From: Vitellaria paradoxa
Taxonomy: Eukaryota > Streptophyta > Magnoliopsida > Ericales > Sapotaceae
Length of the DNA stretch: 64,000 bases
Reading direction: 5' to 3'
Assembly (NCBI GenBank): GCA_019916065.1
Contig: CM034242.1
Coordinates: 6,568,453-6,632,452, forward strand
Both the position numbers and the translations under genes were made by a program. This document shows positions 38,097 through 49,054 of the stretch, piece by piece (position 1 is the stretch's first letter; the number at the start of each line of letters is the position of its first letter). The notes beneath the pieces were generated by a model. It saw only the letters and a list, made by a program, of their open reading frames with translations, was not told where the DNA came from and did no database searches.

Positions 38097-39690
38097 ATGG
38101 ATAAGACTTGGATTAACTTGCCAGATAGGTTGTCATCTCAATACGTATAAGGGATTGAAGAGTTCATTGCATACACCCATACGTTGGACCAACAATCGAT
38201 CAACTATCCATGCAGAAAGTGTATTGATTGATATCATTTCACATGAGGAGGCGGTTAGGAATCATATGATGAGGCGGTTAGGAATCATATGACGAGGCTC
38301 GAGTTCTTAAAAACTTATAAGAATTAGACAAAGTATGAGAAGGCTTATTTTTTGTTCCAACAATGTGAGAAAAGAGTTGAATTCCATGCAGATGTTGTGC
38401 TTGAGGATCAGATAATTGAAATGATGTAAGAGATTTTGGTTGGGGTGCCCATCGCAGAACTGAGTAGTGAGGCTAATGAAACAAGCGAGAATAATCCCTG
38501 ATCTAGTGCCACCAAAGATTCATTGAGTTTTTTCATAATCATCGATGATGCAAACACCAAATTGTACTCCAGTTGTTAGAATTATAGTTAGTTATCTTTT
38601 ATCATCGAGCTGTTGAACTTGAAAGTTTTGAATCAGTGGACCAATAATTCATTCAACATGTTACTAGAGTTGTTGAAAAAAGTTTGGCCACAGGGTGCAA
38701 AGGTTTGCTAGTCCCACTACCATGCTTAAAAGTTAACAAAAGATTTAGGTTTCATGTACGAAACATAGGATGCATGCCCAAAGAGTTGCATGTTGTTCCA
38801 GAATGAACATGTAAACCTGGACAAATGTCTTATGTGCATTAGTTCTAGATGAAAGCAAGGTGTTGTTGCTTAGAGTACTAACCACCGTTTCAGAAAGGGG
38901 TGGAAACTCCTCCCCGAAAAGTAGGTCCGATACTTCTCTCTTAAGCCTAGGTTAAAGAAGTTGTTTATATTTATAAAGACGGCGCAATTAATGAGATGGC
39001 ATTATGATAACAGTAATGATAATAGAAAAATGATGCATCCATCTGACTCCCTTGCTCGAAAAGATTTCGATCTTCAAAACCTGGACTTTGCTTCAGACAG
39101 TCAAAATGTTTGGCTTAGTTTGGCTGTAGATGGGGTAAACCTATTTAAGGCAATGAATATCGCGCATGATACATGGTCGATTGTCCTCATTGCTAACAAC
39201 ATCCCACCTTTGCTATGCATGAAGCAACCCTTTATGATTCTGTCTATCCTAATTGATGGCCTAAAAGGACCCGGAGATAAGATTGATGCGTATTTACAAC
39301 CGTTGATAGAAGAGTTACAAGAATCGTGGAGTAAAGGGGTGATGTCATTTGATGTTGTGGGTAATGAAATGTTCAACCTCCATATAGCTTTTTTAGGGAC
39401 AATTAATGACTTCCCAGTATATGCTAACCTGTCCAATTGGAGTACGAAAGGGAAGTTCACCTATCCTTACTATAATAAGAGTACTCAATCGCAGTGGTTG
39501 CGTTATGGAAAGGAATTTTGTTACACGTGCCCCAGACGATTCCTTCCCAGTACACATAGGTTTAGACGGAACAAAACTATGTTCGATGGCAACTGAGATT
39601 TTAATCTGGCCCCTAAAAGATTGACTGGTGATGAATTGTTGAGCCAATTTCGAGAGTTTGCGATCATTGATACAGTATAGGCACGCTTGG
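38097..39690 (+). pseudogene. CACTA TNP2-like transposase pseudogene
   Basis: From the ATG at 38097 the frame reads MDKTWINLPDRLSSQYV then a stop (38148-38150), then GIEEFIAYTHTLDQQSINYP and CRKC, the transposase-associated domain with its paired cysteines. The Tnp2 transposase domain follows: a decayed part (38550-38950) with GFMYET and CMLFQNEHVNLDKCLMC, and a well-preserved 211-residue open stretch (38961-39596) with MRWHYDN, HPSDSLARKDFD, FASDSQNVWLSLAVDGVN, PPLLCMKQPF and IDAYLQPLIEELQESW. KRLTGDELLSQF near 39620 continues the family pattern. Frameshifts and stops between these parts rule out a working enzyme. Intact relatives are much longer, about 700 to 1000 residues. Confidence 0.88.
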
Positions 39691-40534
39691 CTAAGCTCCC
39701 TAACGATGAGTGAGACTCGACTAAGAGGCGCAATGCCATCTTCGCAAAGGTTGTAGGCTAGGATGGGCATGGCTATACACACGGTATTGGTAATGGTATA
39801 CCCAGTTCAATGGTCCAGCAGGCCACTGTAGCTGCCTTCTCTACTACCTCGCAGAGGCACACGAATGAGGAGATCGAGGCCATTATCGCCGCTCACTTGG
39901 AGACCTTCCGAGGTGACTTACATGATTATCTTTGGGTCGAGATCCGAGCTGAGTTCTAGGTGGAGGTTCAGTGTGGATCCTTACCTCAGTTTGAGCTGAG
40001 GTTTAGGATAAGGCTCAGGTGGAGGTCCTCGATGAGTTCCATAATGAGATAGTTTAGCATATGGACCATATCCGGGACTAGTGACGAGTAGAGTTTCATA
40101 GCTCACAACATTCCAGTCAGGAAGAAATTAGGTATTAAACATACATTAATTTTTAAGTTGTTTAAGTTTTGTTTTTAAATAATTAAAATAACTAAAATTT
40201 TGAATTATTAAATATAAGATGGAGATGATGACACCGGACCATCCCAAGCTCCAATACGTTGCAACGAACATAATAAAGTACTATTTTACTTATTTACAAC
40301 TATTTTGTTTTGAATAAATTCTATTACTGTTTTATAGTTTACAAACTTAAAATGTGATGGTCTATTGGTAGACTTAAAATGTAAAGTAAAGTCAAACATA
40401 GAAACATGAAACTTAAAACTTTAAGCTTGAACAGTGGTTTAAACATAATACTTACAACTTTAACCTTTAACATGGGTTTGACATAGGTTGAAACATGAAA
40501 CATACAACTTGAAGCTTGAAGCTTGAAACTTGAA
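39691..40534. other. CACTA interior, downstream of transposase
   Basis: 39760-40110 is more GC-rich and could be the remnant of a second element-encoded protein, but no domain is recognised. 40330-40530 has short AACTTGAAGCTTGAA-type repeats leading into the tandem array. Confidence 0.4.
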
Positions 40535-41415
40535 ACTTAGAAACGTCTACGTAAGACTCAACGGCTCAAACCGAGCATATGCCATACGATCTAGATGGAA
40601 CTTGACGAACGGTAAGTTCCAGCCATTTGGGACTTGTAGATATAGACTGCATGGGAGTCCAAGCTACGGATCGCCCGTAATAGCCCCGATTAGGTTCTAC
40701 TCAAAACTCGAAACTTAGAAACGTCCACAGAGGACTCAACTGCTCAAACCGAGCATGCGACATCTGATTTAGATGACCTTTGATAATCAACGAGTTCTAG
40801 TCATTTGGGACTTTCAAGAATAAACTATGCAGGAATCCGAGCTACGGATCACCCGGAATGGCCCTGAGTAGGTTTTACTTGAAACTTGAAACTTAGAAAC
40901 GTCCACGGAGGACTCAACTACTCAAACCGAGCATGCACCGTCTGATCTGGATGAACTTGACGAGCAGCAAGTTCCAGTCATTTTTGCAAGAACAAACCGC
41001 GTAGGAATCTGAGCTATGGATCGCTCGAAATGGCCCTGAGTAGGTTCTACTTGAAACATGAAACTTAGAAATGTCTATAGAAGACTCAAGTGCTCAAATC
41101 AAGCATGCGCCATCCGATCTGGATAGAACTTGACAAGCAGTGAGTTCTAGCCATTTGGGACTTGTAGGAATGAACTGCGTGGGAATCCGAGCTATAGATC
41201 GCCTGAAATGGCCTCGGGTAAATTGGAGTTGAAACTTAAGGCTTAGAATCACTTATAGACTCTAGAATTTGACTACTTAAACCAAGCAAACGGTGTTCGT
41301 TGTTACCGGAACCTAATGTGTAGTGAGTCTAAGTCATTTAGAAGTTACAGGAATGAACAAGACTTGAATCCGAGTCACAGATCGCCTGAAAAGGCTCAGG
41401 GAAATTTATGTTTTT
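40535..41415. repeat. 178-bp tandem repeat array inside the CACTA element
   Basis: CTTAGAAACGTC-type unit starts occur at 40535, 40713, 40891, 41063 and 41241: spacings 178, 178, 172, 178. Each unit contains GACTCAA...CTCAAACCGAGCATGC, a GATCTGGATG block, CATTTGGGACTT, and GGAATCCGAGCTACGGATCG. About five units, more diverged to the right. It is non-coding in all frames (ORF 40530-40718 is only one unit). Confidence 0.9.
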
Positions 41416-43525
41416 AATTTTATTAAATTTAAATATTTAAACTTCTGGTTTTGTTTATAATTTTAATTTTAAATTCATTCATTATAGTTTATATAGTCCT
41501 ATCTAATTTTTTTTTTTTTTTTTGTTAATTTTAGGTTTGATGGGTTCTCTCATGGTTTGAGGTCAACAGTCACTCGAAGATATTGTTTTTATTATTTTTT
41601 GTAAAATTAAGGATAATGTAATCATTATTTTACCAAATATTTTATGAAAATCTAGAATTTTGTTGGATAATTTCATGTTGTCGTAGCATGTATTTGAATA
41701 AACAGGTTTAATCAATATATAGGTTTTGTTGTACGAGTGTATAAGTTTTTCTTAGTTTTAGCAGAAATAAACATATTTTTGTTAAAAAAAAATGCCATAG
41801 ACAACCGCCTCTAAGCGATCGTCAAAAAGGTTTCTGTGTTTTTGTTTTTTGGCGACCACCTCACAGTAGTCAGGAAAGGGTTTAGATGACTGCTTTGAAG
41901 CGGTTGCCAAATAGCTTGTGCGACTCATACATCGCCTTTAGACGACTACTTTGAGGTGGTTACCAAATAGCTTTTGGCAGTCGAGGCTTATAAGGCGGTC
42001 ATTCATTCTTTTTCCCGATCTCAACATCTACGACTGCTATATAGCGACTATTAGGTAGTCGTCTAAAGTATAGACGACTGCTTATAGACATTAGACGACC
42101 ACTTTAGGCGGTCACCAATTTCTCCTTCCTTTGTAGTGCTTTCTTTCCTCCACCCCCCCGAAAAAAATTCTGTAACTAATTTTTAAACTTATTTTTTTTT
42201 TTTTGTTAATTTGACATTTTAGGGAATGACATTGACTTATGAAAGTGAAATGAATTATAGAGAAGGTATTTAATTTGTTCAATTTAGTATCTAATAAAAT
42301 TTTGAGAAACATTAAAATATTCTTAATTATAATTATGCAGTTTCAATTGTTTAACATAAGCCTTACTAGAAACATAATAATTCTGCTACGTTTAACATGC
42401 ACCTCACTAGAAACATAATAATTATGCTATTTACTCTTATGATATTCAAATTGTTAAAAAAAAAGGAAAAATTCTCCGATTTGTCTTGTTGGTGCTAAAA
42501 ATGAGCGACACATCTTGTAATTTTCTAATTGTATTAAAATAATGTTGGTTCTAGGTTAGGACAATTATTGAACAAAATTCACTTTGCGTGGTGAATTACA
42601 CATGCCATACCTAACTCTCTCCAAAATAATAATAATAATAATAATAATAATAGTAATAATAAACGTTGAACTTTTAATTATTTTTAATTAAATTAATATT
42701 AATTACTTAACAAAAAAAAAATAAATTCCCTCAAACAAACAGTAATATTCTAACTAAAAATCATTGACGAGGACTATGGCTAAATTTATGGCACAGTCTT
42801 CTTCCAAAAGATCAGTCTACAAGTCACTTTTGATAATACGTTGAATTCATCACACCCCACTAAGCAATGGATAACAAGAAGTTAATAAAAGTGTAGTGTG
42901 TCATTATTTACTTTTTTTTTTTTTTTGAAATTAGAAAAAAAAATCTCAAAATTTTTTACAGAACCTATTCGAAAATGGTTAATTGATCCATTCGAATGGT
43001 TTTTATATCCTGCGTCAGACATTTGAACTGACAGGATCTGTTCAAACGTGGTTAAATGACACGTTCAAACGATTTTGAACAAAAAATTTGACAGAAGTAG
43101 ATAAAAATTAATAAAAATTGACAAAAAATTTGTAAAAAATTATAAAATTTAGAATTTTAAAATAAATACACGAAAAATAAAAATAGACAAAATTGATAAA
43201 AATTATTAAAAATTTATAAAAATTTATAAATTTTGTAAAATTTGAATACCAGAACAACCCTAAGCACGTAATTTGTAAAGAAGTGAGATCCAACAACATT
43301 ATAAAACAGAAAGTCAGTGGAACTAAAGGCATATCGTCAAAAAGTCTACTTTATTGAATAGAGACAAAGCTAGCACAAGGTAAGGGGTGGTCATGATCTC
43401 CTAACGTTAATGTAAATATGCACATGCATATCATATTTTATTAAAAAAAATAAATATTCTTTAAGCATGACCCCCTTACAAATAAAAAGTCTATTTTAAG
43501 AATGGCCCCCTAATAATTGAAAAGT

Positions 43526-44440
43526 TTCAAAAACTTAACAGATTGAAACTCACATAAATAATAAATTATTTTAACAATAAATTCTCTTTCATCTTTTTCA
43601 CTAAAACCCCCCAAATCTCTCCCTTCACTTTCAAATGAAAAGTCTCTTTTTTAAAGAATGGCCTCCTAATAAATGAAAAGTTTCAAAAACTTAATCGATT
43701 TAAAGTCACATAAATAATAAATTATTTTAGTAATAAATTATTTTTTCTCTTTTTCAATAAAACCCCCAAATCTCTCTTTCTCTCTCACACACTCTCATAT
43801 TTCTTTAAGAATATATAATCCCCTTACAAATGAAAAGTCACTTTCTTTAAAATTGTCACTTATCAAATGAAAACTCTTAGAAACTTAATGTATTGAAACT
43901 CACATAAATAATAAATTATTTTAGCATTCTTCTTTTTCAATAGAATCCCCCAAAATCTCTCTCTCTCTCATATATCTTTAAGAATGGCTTCCTTACGCCC
44001 CGAAAAGGGTAGTCGAGTTGGTTCGGATGGCAGGCTGAAGGGCCTGGGACCAATAGGTCCCAGGTTCGACTCCTCTCGGGGGCAGTCATTCCTCTAATTG
44101 TGGAGGGTCATCTAACAGCCTTCTCGGCTGAGCCGGTCAGCCAGGGCTTGCCTAGGCTGGTTTACCTCCTCGTGGTTCTTTACCGGTTAGGGTCACGGGG
44201 CGGGCTTCACCCAGTGCGCACCCATGGGTAGCGGCTGCGGGCTTCTCCCCGACCCCAGTAGAATGACTTCCTTACGAATGAAAAGTCTCTTTCTTTAAAA
44301 TGGTCCCTTATCAAATGAAAAATCTCAAAAACTTAATGTATTGAAACTCACATAAATAATAAATTATTTTAGTAATAAATTTTTTTTCTCTTTTTCAATA
44401 GAACCCCCAAATCTCTCTCTCTCTCTCACATATTTTTTAA
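43526..44440. repeat. Minisatellite inside hAT-like elements
   Basis: The unit contains ATTGAAACTCACATAAATAA, ATTATTTTAGCAATAAATT, TTTTTCAATAAAACCCCC, a CT run, ATATTTCTTTAAGAATGG and AATGAAAAGTCTC. Starts at about 43542, 43698, 43892 and 44340 (the last spacing includes a SINE). Similar arrays lie at about 46760-47230 and 51635-51960, single units elsewhere. Confidence 0.75.
43998..44260 (+). mobile_element. tRNA-derived SINE (Au-like), 16-bp target duplication
   Basis: A tRNA-like head with box A-like GTAGTCGAGTTGG and box B-like GGTTCGACTCC is followed by a GC-rich body ending GGTAGCGGCTGCGGGCTTCT, similar to the 3' part I associate with plant Au SINEs. It is bounded by GAATGGCTTCCTTACG and GAATGACTTCCTTACG (43982-43997, 44261-44276), one mismatch in 16. 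It is not a working tRNA gene: the head is diverged and the body long. The high GC and good target repeats suggest a fairly young insertion. Confidence 0.85.
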
Positions 44441-44807
44441 CAATGGCCCCTTTAATTTTAAACTTAATTTTTTATAACGGGACTCACATAAACAAAATGA
44501 TAAAAATAAAAATTATTTTTAATATTTTTTAATTGAAACCCACAAATCTATCTAGCCTCTATATTTACATTTGCCTAACTATCAATCATTACATTTTCTC
44601 CATCTGCCCATCGATTTTTTTTTCTAGTATAAAGTATAAGAAGTACTATAAATATAATTCAATTTTTGGCAAAATTCGCATCTTCAATTATCTTTCTATA
44701 AAAAATCGTCAGTTTTTAATAAGTTTCAATTTTTTTAGATAATAGTAATTTAATTTTTTTTAAAAAAATTTTTGACCTCGTATCATGAAATTCCAGATTT
44801 GTCGCTA

Positions 44808-44877
44808 GGAAAGATTCAACCACATTACAAAACAAAAAGTCCGTGAACCCAAAAGCATATGGTCGAAAAGTATACTT
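44808..44877. repeat. Short duplicated RLK leader block between two hAT-like elements
   Basis: CAACCACATTACAAAACAAA and AAAAGCATATGGTCGAAAAG repeat the block that lies just upstream of RLK starts. The same arrangement is seen at 48906-48980. Confidence 0.6.
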
Positions 44878-44884
44878 TATTGAA

Positions 44885-45084
44885 TAGAAACGGTAAAGGG
44901 TCAGAGCTGGCATGGGCCCTCTAACTTTAATGTAAATCTATAAATAGGTACTGTATTTTATTAAAAAATTTAATATTCTTTGAGAATGGTCCCCGGCCTT
45001 GAGAAATGAAAAGTCTCCTTCTTTGGAAATGGACCCCGACCAATTGAAAAGTCTCAAAAACCTTTACGTATTGAACACGCAAAG
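44885..45084. mobile_element. hAT-like element H4 (left part only)
   Basis: Starts TAGAAACGGTAAAGG after TTATTGAA and runs to about 45075, where it is replaced by the GC-rich module. Right end absent. Confidence 0.55.
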
Positions 45085-45284
45085 GTCGATTGGGTCATGG
45101 GTAGGACGCCCTTCACTACAGCCCCTGCAACGTAACATTCACTGCAGCATCTTAGAAACTCCTTGAGGACGAACTGAACACGCAAAAGGTCTTCTTCGAG
45201 GACTGGTTTTTTGCCACGTGCATTGAAGATACCCCCACATCGGGAAGTCGGAGTTGAGGTCGAAGATGAGAAAGCTGCAGGGGA
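45085..45284. repeat. GC-rich module, copy 5, with a ~50-bp insert
   Basis: GTCGATTGGGTCATGGGTAG...GCAGGGGAAAGGTTTAGGTT. Between GTAGGACGCCC and CCTTGAGGACGAAC it carries about 50 extra bases containing CACTACAGCCCCTGCAA and TTCACTGCAGC, which resemble the ends of the Mutator-like MITEs below. Confidence 0.75.
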
Positions 45285-45334
45285 AAGGTTTAGGTTTCAA
45301 AACACCCCCATTCCTCAAAATAAAAAAAAAATGT

Positions 45335-45849
45335 AATTATCTCAAAGGAAAAAATATTAAATTAACAAAAAATTCAAAAGCTCACTACTAAAAAATAAAC
45401 TTTCTTTCCTTTTCAAAAAATAAAAAATAAAAAATAACTTTTTTAGTATTTAATTTTTAAATTTTTTTTGTTAGTTTAACATTTTAAGAAATGATATTCA
45501 CCCATGAAAGTGAAATAAATTATAGAGAAGGTATTCAATTTGTTCAATTTATTATCTAATAAATTTTTGAGAAATATTAGAATATTCTTAATTAGAATTA
45601 TGCAATTTCAATCATTTAACATGCGCCTTCCTAAGAACATAATAATTCTGCTACTTACTCTTATTATATTCAAATTGTTTTAAAAAAAAAATAAGGAAAA
45701 ATTCTACTATCTGTCTTGTTGGTGCTAAAAATGAGCAACACATCTTGTAATGTTCTCATTATATTGAAATAATGTTGGTTCTCGCGGTAGGACAATTATT
45801 GCACACAATCCACTATGTGTGGAGAATTACAGATGCCATACCTTCTCCC

Positions 45850-45882
<33 letters not shown>

Positions 45883-46590
45883 CAACGTAGAACTTTTAAT
45901 TATTTTTAATTAAATTAATATTAATTATTTAAAAAAAAAAAATAAAATTCCCTCAGACAAAACAGTAATATTCTAACTAAAAGTCATTGATGAGGACCGT
46001 GGCTAAATTTATGGCAGACGGTCTTCTTTCAATAGATCAGTCTACAAGTCACTTTTGATAATACGTTGAATTCATCGCACCCCACTAAGCAATGGGTAAC
46101 AAGAAGTTAATAAAAGTGTATTTCGTCATTTTATATTCATTTATTTATTTTTTTTGGTGTTTGAAAAATAATCTTAAAATTTTTGACAAAATTTATTCAA
46201 AAACAATTAAATTAAATGACCCATTCGAACAGTTTTTATGTGTTGTGTCATACCTTTGAGTTGATAGTATCTGTTCGAACGTGGTTAAATGACAACTTCA
46301 AACGATTTTGATTAAAAAATTGACAAAACTTGACAAAAATTAATAAAAATTGACAAAAATTTATAAAATTTTACAAAATTTAGAGTTTTAAAATAAAAGT
46401 ATAAAAAACAAAAAATAGAAAAATTGATGAAAGTTAATAAAAATTTATAAAAGTTCATAAATTTTTATGAAATTTAGACACCCTACAACCCTAAGCACGT
46501 AAATTTTAAAGAAATGAGAACCAAACCACATTACAAAACAAAAAGTTAGGGGACCTAAAAGCATATGGTCAAAAAATCTACTTTATTAAA
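45335..46590. repeat. RLK 5'-flank unit U3
   Basis: Same block order as U0-U2 with an AAT microsatellite at about 45852-45890. Ends with the ACCACATTACAAAACAAAAAG block at 46525. No gene seen. Confidence 0.8.
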
Positions 46591-47290
46591 CAGTAGGATA
46601 AGGGGTGGCCATGACCCCAGACTTTAATGTAAATCTATACATACATACTATATTTTACTAAAAGAAAAATAAACATTCTATAAAAATGGCTCCCTTACAA
46701 ATGAAAGTGCTTTTTTAAAAATGACCCCCTAATAAATGAAAAGTCTCAAAAATTTAACGGATTGAAACTCACATAAATAATAAATTATTTTAACAATAAA
46801 TTCTTTTTCCTCTTTTCAATAAAACCCCCAATTCTCTCCCTTCCTCCTTACACATAAAAAGTCTCTTTTGTTAAGAATGGCCTCCTAATAAATGAAAAGT
46901 TTCAAAAACTTAATGGATTCAAACTCACATAAATAATAAATTATTTTAGCAATAAATTTTTTTTCCTCTTTTTCAATAAAACCCCCAAATCCCATCCCCC
47001 CTCTCTCTCTCTCTCTCATATTTCTTTAAGAATGGCCCCCTTAGAAATGAAAAAGTCTCTTTCTTTAAGGTGGTCCCTTATCAAATGAAAAGCCTTAGAA
47101 ACTTAATGTATTGAAACTCACATAAATAATAAATTATTTTAGCAATAAATTCCTTTTCTTCTTTTTCAATAAAACCCCCCAAACCCCTCTCTCTCTCATA
47201 TTCCTTTAAGAATGGCTCCCTTACAAATGAAAAGTCTTTTTATTTAAGATGGTCCCCTTTTTTTTTTTTTAAACTGTTTAAGGGGTTCAA

Positions 47291-47533
47291 GGGGTTCCAT
47301 GGGGCTGCAATGGGAGAATTCACTGCAGGGCCATGGGTAAATCAACGGTCAAGATGTAATTATATCAAATTTAATGGTCTTAATTCAATATAATAAAATT
47401 AAATTCAAAATAAAAATAAAAGTTAAACAAAATTTGATTGGAAGATCATTAATAAAGATTATAAAAAGACACATTATATCAAAATGTAATTAGATCCTAA
47501 CCATTGATTAACCCATTACAGCCCCTGGAACCC
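47291..47533. mobile_element. MITE with GGGTTCCA-type inverted ends
   Basis: Left end GGGGTTCCATGGGGCTGCAA, right end reversed GGGTTCCAGGGGCTGTAATG. Interior AT-rich and non-coding. 47534-47711 repeats part of its right half, ending GCAGCCACCTGGAACCC. Confidence 0.6.
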
Positions 47534-47711
47534 TTTTTAATTGCATCAAATCTAATGATCTTAATTCAATTGCAGTCCCTGGTCTTAATTCAATATAAAA
47601 ATTAAAATTAAACAAAATTTGATTGGAAGATCATTAATAAAGAATATGAAAAGACACATCATATCAAAATGTAATTACATTCTATCCACTGCAGCCACCT
47701 GGAACCCGGGT

Positions 47712-47966
47712 TTAAGGGGACTATAAAGTGAAAAAATCCACTACATGGGGTGTAGTGAAAAAATGAACGGCTTAGATTTCTTTGCACCTAAATGACATGA
47801 CATTAATTGTACTCTAATCAGATTTTTTAAACTTTTATTTTTATTTTGAAAATAAATTTAATTAAAGTAAATTAGAACTATTGGATTAAGTGTAAAGAAA
47901 TCCCAACCTTTCATTTTTCACTGCAGCTCCTGCAGTGAATTTTTTCACTACAGACCCCTTGAATCC
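47712..47966. mobile_element. Mutator-like MITE, copy 1
   Basis: Left end TTAAGGGGACTATAAAGTG..., right end CACTACAGACCCCTTGAATC; the two ends are inverted repeats of roughly 60 bases around GTAGTG/CACTGCAG and ATGAACGG/CCTTTCAT blocks. No coding. Confidence 0.6.
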
Positions 47967-47986
47967 TCTTTAAGATGGTCCCTTAT

Positions 47987-48061
47987 GGTTCAAGGGGGCG
48001 GCAATGGAAAATCCATTGCAGAAGTTGCAGTGAATTTTTTCACTACAGCCCCCTTGAATCC
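47987..48061. mobile_element. Mutator-like MITE, interior-deleted copy
   Basis: Only the two inverted ends remain (GGTTCAAGGGGGCGGC ... CAGCCCCCTTGAATCC), 75 bases in all. The flanking CTCTTTAAGATGGTCCCTTA is present on both sides, showing a local duplication. Confidence 0.6.
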
Positions 48062-48081
48062 TCTTTAAGATGGTCCCTTAT

Positions 48082-48355
48082 GGTTCAAGGGGGTGGCAAT
48101 GGAAAATCCATTGCAGGGTCTGCAGTGAAAAGATGAACGGTTAAGATTTTTTTATATTTAATCCAATGGTTATAATTTTTTTTAATTAAATTTATTTTGA
48201 AAATAAAAATAAAAGTTTAAAAAATCTAATTGGAACACAATTAATGTGGAATATCATCAAAGATCACATGTAATTAAAGGGTAAAAGAAATCTCAGCCGT
48301 TCATCTTTCCACTGTAGCCCCTACAGTAAATTTTTCACTGCAACCCCTTTGAACC
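48082..48355. mobile_element. Mutator-like MITE, copy 2 (long inverted ends, 9-bp target repeats)
   Basis: Left GGTTCAAGGGGGTGGCAATG, right reversed GGGTTCAAAGGGGTTGCAGT; the inverted repeats extend about 70 bases, through AAAGATGAACGG. Flanks GTCCCTTAT (48073-48081) and GTTCCTTAT (48357-48365) differ at one of nine places, the duplication length of Mutator-like elements. No coding. Confidence 0.7.
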
Positions 48356-48905
48356 CGTTCCTTATCAAATGGAAAGTCTCAAAAATTTAATGTATTAAAA
48401 CTCACATAAATAATAAATTATTTTACCAATAAATTTCTTTTCCTCTTTTACAATAAACCCCCCAAATCTCTCTCTCTCATATTTTTTAACAACGGCCTTT
48501 TAATTTTGAACTTAATTTTTTATAAGGGAACTCACGTAAACAAAATAATTAAAATAAAAAAAAATTCAGTATTTTTTAACTAAAACTCACAAATCTATCT
48601 AACCTCTATATTTACATTAATTTTTTAATATTTTTTAACTAAAACCCACAAATCTATCTAACCTCTATATTTACATTTTCCTAACTATCAATTATCACAT
48701 TTTCTCCATCTCCCCCATCAAGTTTTTTCTAGTGTAAGAAGAATTATAAATATAATTTGATTTTTTGACAAAATTCGCGTTTTCGAATCTCTTTCTATCA
48801 AAATTTTCAATTCTAAATAGATATCAATTTTTTTCGGTAATAATAATTTAATTTTTTGTTAAAAAATTTTTGACTTCCGACCATGAAATCCTAGTTTAGT
48901 CCCTA

Positions 48906-49054
48906 GGTGAGATCCAACCACGTTTCAAAACAAAAAGTCAGTGCACCTAAAAATATATGGTCAAAAAGTCTACTTTGTTGAATAGAGACGGTACGGTACA
49001 AGAGGACAAAAAGTCAGTGTACCTAAAAGTATATGGTCAAAAAGTCAACTTTGT
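48906..49054. repeat. Duplicated RLK leader block (two tandem units)
   Basis: GGTCAAAAAGTCTACTTTGTTGAATAGAG-type text occurs twice (about 48959 and 49031), each preceded by CAAAAAGTCAGTG; between them is an aborted start of a hAT-like element (TAGAGACGGTACGG). Spacing about 72 bases. Confidence 0.6.

Larger units (their letters stand above)
35384..42138 (+). mobile_element. CACTA (En/Spm) DNA transposon with exact CTT target duplication
   Basis: Left end CACTACTAGGATTAAGGG (35384), right end CCTTCCTTTGTAGTG (42138), which reversed reads CACTACAAAGGAAGG; 3-base target duplication CTT on both sides (35381-35383, 42139-42141). Subterminal regions are packed with short direct and inverted motifs around GACGACTGC, GGCGGTCG and GACAACCGC (35440-35510; 41790-42115), the binding-site layout of CACTA elements. 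Interior: a CT-rich leader with a ~141-base duplication (about 35601 and 35741), a transposase pseudogene (38097-39690), and a 178-base tandem array (40535-41415). Length 6755 bases. The transposase is broken, so it could only move with help. Confidence 0.9.
35305..43350. repeat. RLK 5'-flank unit U2, split by the CACTA element
   Basis: Starts TTAGACCATGAGGGAAAAAA (35310), is interrupted at 35384-42141, and resumes with TCTTTCCTCC... GAATGACATTGACTTATGAA (42226), ATGAGCGACACATC (42500), an AAT run (42626-42660), the TTCGAATGG/TTCAAACG block (42990-43080), and AACATTATAAAACAGAAAG (43295). Equivalent uninterrupted text at 45335-45420 shows the pre-insertion site. Confidence 0.8.
43359..44807. 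mobile_element. hAT-like element H3 (best-defined copy)
   Basis: Left end TAGAGACAAAGCTAG at 43359, directly after the 8-base site TTATTGAA (43351-43358). Right end CCAGATTTGTCGCTA at 44807; reversed it reads TAGCGACAAATCTGG, matching the left end at 12 of 15 places. Inside are 3-4 units of a 155-195-base minisatellite (next entry), then GGCCCCTTTAATTTT, GGCAAAATTCGC and TTTTTGACCTC blocks. The 263-base SINE lies within it. No transposase. Confidence 0.7.
46591..48905. mobile_element. hAT-like element H5, carrying MITE insertions
   Basis: Starts after CTTTATTAAA near 46591 and ends CCTAGTTTAGTCCCTA at 48905. Contains the minisatellite (46760-47230), a cluster of inverted-repeat MITEs (47291-48355) and then the GGCAAAATTC/TTTCTATCAAAATT block. 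48480-48680 contains a local duplication of the TTTAACTAAAACCCACAAAT block. No coding. Confidence 0.6.

Noticed and set aside
39101..39782. Minus-strand frames opposite the transposase
   Set aside because: They are shadows of the Tnp2 coding frame; no domain on that strand.
40535..41415. Centromeric satellite array
   Set aside because: Period 178 is suggestive, but there are only about five units, and they lie inside a bounded CACTA element.
43998..44260. tRNA gene
   Set aside because: The boxes fit, but the body is about 263 bases with a 16-base target duplication, so it is a SINE.
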